Assembly (NCBI GenBank): GCA_030607345.1
Contig: JAUWKC010000053.1
Coordinates: 1 to 8,618, forward strand
Direction: 5' to 3'
DNA: 8,618 bases
Source of the DNA: Planctomycetota bacterium
GTDB lineage: Bacteria; Planctomycetota; Phycisphaerae; Sedimentisphaerales; SG8-4
Shown here in pieces: positions 6,223 to 8,618 of the stretch; positions within the stretch are counted from its first letter, which is position 1, and each line of letters opens with the position of its first letter. A program made the translations under genes and the position numbers. The notes beneath the pieces are model-generated. The model made no database searches and was not told the origin of the DNA. It saw only the letters and a program-made list of their open reading frames with translations.

Positions 6223-7151
6223 CCCAAGCTCTACTAAGCATATTCTGGATTCTGATTTTCCCGGGCTTTCTTTTTACCGTTGTTGTGGGACTGCTGGCCA
6301 GTTGGGTGGTCCGAAAGGTAAGCGCCAAGGTACAGTATCGTGTCGGACCGCCTGTGCTACAGCCTTTCTATGACGTCGTGAAATTGATGGGAAAGGAGAT
6401 GCTTATACCAGAGGACGCTCATCGGATAGTGTTTATGGGCGCACCGCTGGTCGGTTTTGCGGGCGTTTTGCTGCTTTCGACAATGCTGTGGCGAATAACC
6501 ATTTCCGAAACCACCTTTGTTGGTGACATAATTGTGGCGATTTACCTGCTGGTGCTGCCGTCGCTGGCGTTGATTCTGGGAAGCTCGGCAAGCGCCAGCC
6601 CGCACGCTGCGGTCGGCGCGAGCAGAGAAATGAAACTGGTTATGAGCTATGAGCTGCCGCTGGTTCTGGCCCTGGTTGTGGTCATTATAAAAACCAGCGG
6701 AAACCTGAGTCTGGCCAACGTTGCTCAAGATACGACTGTCTTCAGCATATCCAACCTGCTGGCGTTTTCGGTCGCACTGTTATGCATCCAGGCGAAGCTC
6801 GGCTTTGTTCCCTTCGACATACCAGAGGCCGAGACCGAGCTTGGAAGCGGGGTATTGATAGAGTATTCCGGTGCTCTTCTTGCCGTCTGGAAGCTTATGC
6901 AGGCAATGATGCTCGTTGCACTTCCGCTGTTTTTGGTGATGGTGTTTCTTGGCGGATTTGGGCCGAGCCTGTTGGCCGGCATCGGTAAATATGTGCTGAT
7001 ACTGGTTCTGGCTATCCTGATAAAGAACACAAATCCGCGTGTTCGGATTGACCAGGCTATGAGGTTTTTCTGGTTTTACTGCGGAATTGCACTGTTAGCC
7101 GCCATCATTCTGGCAATGACAGGCAAATACTGCGACATCACTTGGCTTTAA
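6219..7151 (+). CDS. NuoH/HycD/EchB-like membrane subunit of a group-4 hydrogenase
   Basis: ATG 6219 is chosen because it overlaps the previous stop (ATGA) and has AAAAGG seven bases upstream. This gives 310 residues, the usual size for the family. About eight hydrophobic helices are visible. The first cytoplasmic loop, RRK-type text followed by VQYRVGPPVLQPFYDVVKL (about 38-56) and GKE, is the NuoH/complex I subunit 1 signature. GASREMKLVMSYELPL and FDIPEAETELGSGVLIEYSG (199-218, with Glu 203, 205, 207 and 215) are the conserved acidic regions that line the entrance of the ion path in complex I relatives. The subunit anchors the peripheral hydrogenase arm and, by homology, helps couple electron transfer to H+ or Na+ movement. 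No NuoL/NuoM-type antiporter subunit is present upstream, so any such gene must lie beyond the right edge. Confidence 0.92.
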   Translation: MTQALLSIFWILIFPGFLFTVVVGLLASWVVRKVSAKVQYRVGPPVLQPFYDVVKLMGKEMLIPEDAHRIVFMGAPLVGFAGVLLLSTMLWRITISETTFVGDIIVAIYLLVLPSLALILGSSASASPHAAVGASREMKLVMSYELPLVLALVVVIIKTSGNLSLANVAQDTTVFSISNLLAFSVALLCIQAKLGFVPFDIPEAETELGSGVLIEYSGALLAVWKLMQAMMLVALPLFLVMVFLGGFGPSLLAGIGKYVLILVLAILIKNTNPRVRIDQAMRFFWFYCGIALLAAIILAMTGKYCDITWL

Positions 7152-7160
7152 GGTGAGTTT

Positions 7161-7592
7161 ATGAACTGGAAGATATGGGCATTGAAGAAATCGCCGTGGG
7201 TATTTCACGTTAATACCGGCGCGTGCAATAATTGCGACATTGAGATTGTCGATATGCTCACGCCCAAATTTGACGTCGAAAGGTTCGGTATTAAACTGGT
7301 AGGCTCGCCGCGTCATGCCGACGCCTTGCTGGTCACCGGCGGAGTTACGGCCCAGGCGGCGCCTCGGCTGCGTGAAGTCTATCGGCAGACTGCCAAACCC
7401 TGTGTCGTCTTTGCGATAGGCGCCTGCGCCTGCAACATGGGAATCTTTGCCACAGGTTATCATATGGTTGGTCCCGTGGATAAAATCATCAAGGAAATAG
7501 ACCCGAATGCAATTATTGTCTACGTACCCGGGTGTCCGCCAAAGCCGGAAGCAATGATATCCGGCGTGCTGAAGGCGCTGTCGTCTCTATAA
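7161..7592 (+). CDS. NuoB/HycG/EchC-like small subunit of a group-4 hydrogenase
   Basis: At 143 residues it is the minimal small subunit of energy-converting hydrogenases and carries the proximal [4Fe-4S] cluster. The ligands are Cys 22 and 25 (GACNNCDIE), Cys 89 in GACACNMGIF and Cys 125 in PGCPPKPE. Cys 91 is extra, as in many group-4 proteins. CNNCD stands where CNGCD is more common, and I do not expect this to change the fold. There is no signal peptide, so the hydrogenase arm faces the cytoplasm. AAGGTG (7150-7155) gives a ribosome-binding site overlapping the previous stop, and the gap is nine bases. The protein contacts the polyferredoxin on one side and the large subunit on the other. 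Confidence 0.92.
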   Translation: MNWKIWALKKSPWVFHVNTGACNNCDIEIVDMLTPKFDVERFGIKLVGSPRHADALLVTGGVTAQAAPRLREVYRQTAKPCVVFAIGACACNMGIFATGYHMVGPVDKIIKEIDPNAIIVYVPGCPPKPEAMISGVLKALSSL

Positions 7593-7604
7593 CAGGAAAG
7601 AAAT

Positions 7605-8618
7605 ATGAACCAGGAAGAACTAAATAACAAGCTGTCGCAGATAGAAGACAAGCTCATAGCAATCGAGCAGAAAACCGGCAACAGGATATTCCTTCTGTGC
7701 GAGGCTGAAAATAATTGCGCCGTCAACAAGTTCCTGTTTGAAGATGTGCCCCTGAGATTCGTGACCGCCACCGGCATCGATTCGGATGATTGCTTCGAGG
7801 TTCTCTATCATTACTCGTATGACCAGACGGGTTGTATAGTTACGCTGAAGGCCTTTATTCGCAACCGTGAGAATCCTTCGATTGAATCCATCACGTCTTT
7901 TATACCTGCCGCTGAGTGGATAGAGAGAGAAATTCACGACCTTTTCGGTATCGATTTTAAGAACCATCCCGACTTGCGAAGGCTTATCCTGGCTGATGAC
8001 TGGCCAGAGGGCGTCTATCCATTAAGAAAACGCAAGGACGGCGAAGTGAACAATCGCCGGCCGCCCAAGACTTCCAGCCGGCCGAGTCCGGAGTCTCCCG
8101 CGCATCGAACTGTCCGTTTGTGCAAGCCGGTGCTTCCGGTCGGACCGTTTCATCCGCTCCAGGAAGAGATGGAATTCTTTCAGTTGAGTCTTGACGGCGA
8201 AACGGTAACCGATATAGATATGCGAATATCTTATAACCATCGGGGAATGGAAGGCATCAGTGAGACGTTGCAGTTCGACCAGGTTGCCTTTCTGGTATCG
8301 CGGATTTGCGGGATTTGTTCTGCATCGCACCCGCTGGCTTACGTGCAGGCCGTCGAAGAGCTTGCCGGCGTAACGCCGCCCGACCGCGCTCGTTATGTCA
8401 GAACCATCATTAACGAGCTTGAACGCATCCACAGCCACGTGCTCTGGGTAGGCTTGGCCGGACACTTTATTGGTTACGACACGCTCTTCATGTGGGCGTG
8501 GAAATATCGCGAGCCCGTTCTCGATTTGCTCGAAGAAATCGCCGGCAACCGAAACAACTACGGTAATGTCAAAGTTGGCGGCTGTCGTGAGGACGTCCCG
8601 GATGAGATGAAGCCCAAG
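7605..8618 (+). CDS. Fused NuoC-NuoD (HycE-like) large subunit of a group-4 [NiFe] hydrogenase, cut by window edge
   Basis: The frame is open for 338 codons from ATG 7605 to the edge. AGGA at 7594-7597 stands seven bases before the ATG. Residues 1-142 are a NuoC/30-kDa-type domain with EWIEREIHDLFGIDF, HPDLRRLIL and PLRK (139-142). A Pro/Arg/Ser-rich linker (about 143-172) contains RRPPKTSSRPSPESP. The large-subunit part starts near LCKPVLPVGPFHP and has the NHRGMEG signature, followed by RICGICSASHPLAYVQAVEE. Cys 235 and Cys 238 form the N-terminal CxxC that binds the [NiFe] site. Respiratory NuoD lacks this, so a hydrogenase-type enzyme is favoured. The C-terminal CxxC that would confirm a complete metal site lies outside the window. 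In formate hydrogenlyase HycE the two domains are fused in the same way. The missing part should be about 200-250 residues. Confidence 0.9.
   Translation, partial: MNQEELNNKLSQIEDKLIAIEQKTGNRIFLLCEAENNCAVNKFLFEDVPLRFVTATGIDSDDCFEVLYHYSYDQTGCIVTLKAFIRNRENPSIESITSFIPAAEWIEREIHDLFGIDFKNHPDLRRLILADDWPEGVYPLRKRKDGEVNNRRPPKTSSRPSPESPAHRTVRLCKPVLPVGPFHPLQEEMEFFQLSLDGETVTDIDMRISYNHRGMEGISETLQFDQVAFLVSRICGICSASHPLAYVQAVEELAGVTPPDRARYVRTIINELERIHSHVLWVGLAGHFIGYDTLFMWAWKYREPVLDLLEEIAGNRNNYGNVKVGGCREDVPDEMKPK

Noticed and set aside
6219..8618. Respiratory complex I (nuo) operon fragment
   Set aside because: The large subunit carries CGIC of a [NiFe] site, which NuoD lacks, and the gene order and companion polyferredoxin are those of group-4 hydrogenases. 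A membrane sulfane-reductase relative cannot be excluded until the C-terminus is seen.

Overview
The window covers two unlike regions: about 3 kb of mobile-element debris, and then the start of a compact, co-directional energy-metabolism operon that runs off the right edge. The operon points to an anaerobic, fermentative or H2-metabolising bacterium. It holds a Rex NADH sensor, many [4Fe-4S] proteins and a group-4 type membrane [NiFe] hydrogenase module. The exported protein with TPR-like repeats and the scattered transposon remnants would suit an anaerobic planctomycete (Phycisphaerae-like) or a relative, but that taxonomic guess is weak and rests on general resemblance only.

Left region (1-3160). 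The edge cuts the 5' end of an IS3-type transposase gene on the minus strand. Its presumed terminus (about 115) abuts a conserved hypothetical gene (118-1080) that is open at its left end and has no usable native start, so it looks truncated by the insertion. A gene-free stretch follows. Next is an exported protein with TPR-like C-terminal repeats (1386-2363), whose stop codon is followed in the same frame by a perfect membrane anchor and a basic tail (2364-2459). After that come the frameshifted 3' end of an ISL3-family transposase (about 2500-2770) and a 132-bp MITE-like element with 15-bp terminal inverted repeats and a TAA duplication (2894-3025).

Right region (3080-8618). A sigma-70-like promoter and a candidate Rex operator precede rex (3161-3784). 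Six tightly packed genes follow, with two 4-nt ATGA overlaps and gaps of only 9 to 21 nt. They encode a HydB/AsrA-like iron-sulfur subunit, a HydG/AsrB/PyrK-like FAD-NAD(P)-[2Fe-2S] subunit, a HycB/CooF-like polyferredoxin, a NuoH/HycD-like membrane subunit, a NuoB/HycG-like small subunit and a fused NuoC-NuoD/HycE-like large subunit (cut by the window edge). 

Inferred function: the HydB/HydG pair exchanges electrons with NAD(P)H. The polyferredoxin links it to the small and large hydrogenase subunits, and the membrane subunit anchors the complex and may couple electron transfer to ion movement. Rex at the head of the operon would tie expression to the NADH/NAD+ ratio. The most interesting points are the combination of a soluble-sulfhydrogenase-type NAD(P)H module with a membrane group-4 module, two iron-sulfur motifs with altered ligands, and the exported gene with an in-frame anchor behind its stop codon.
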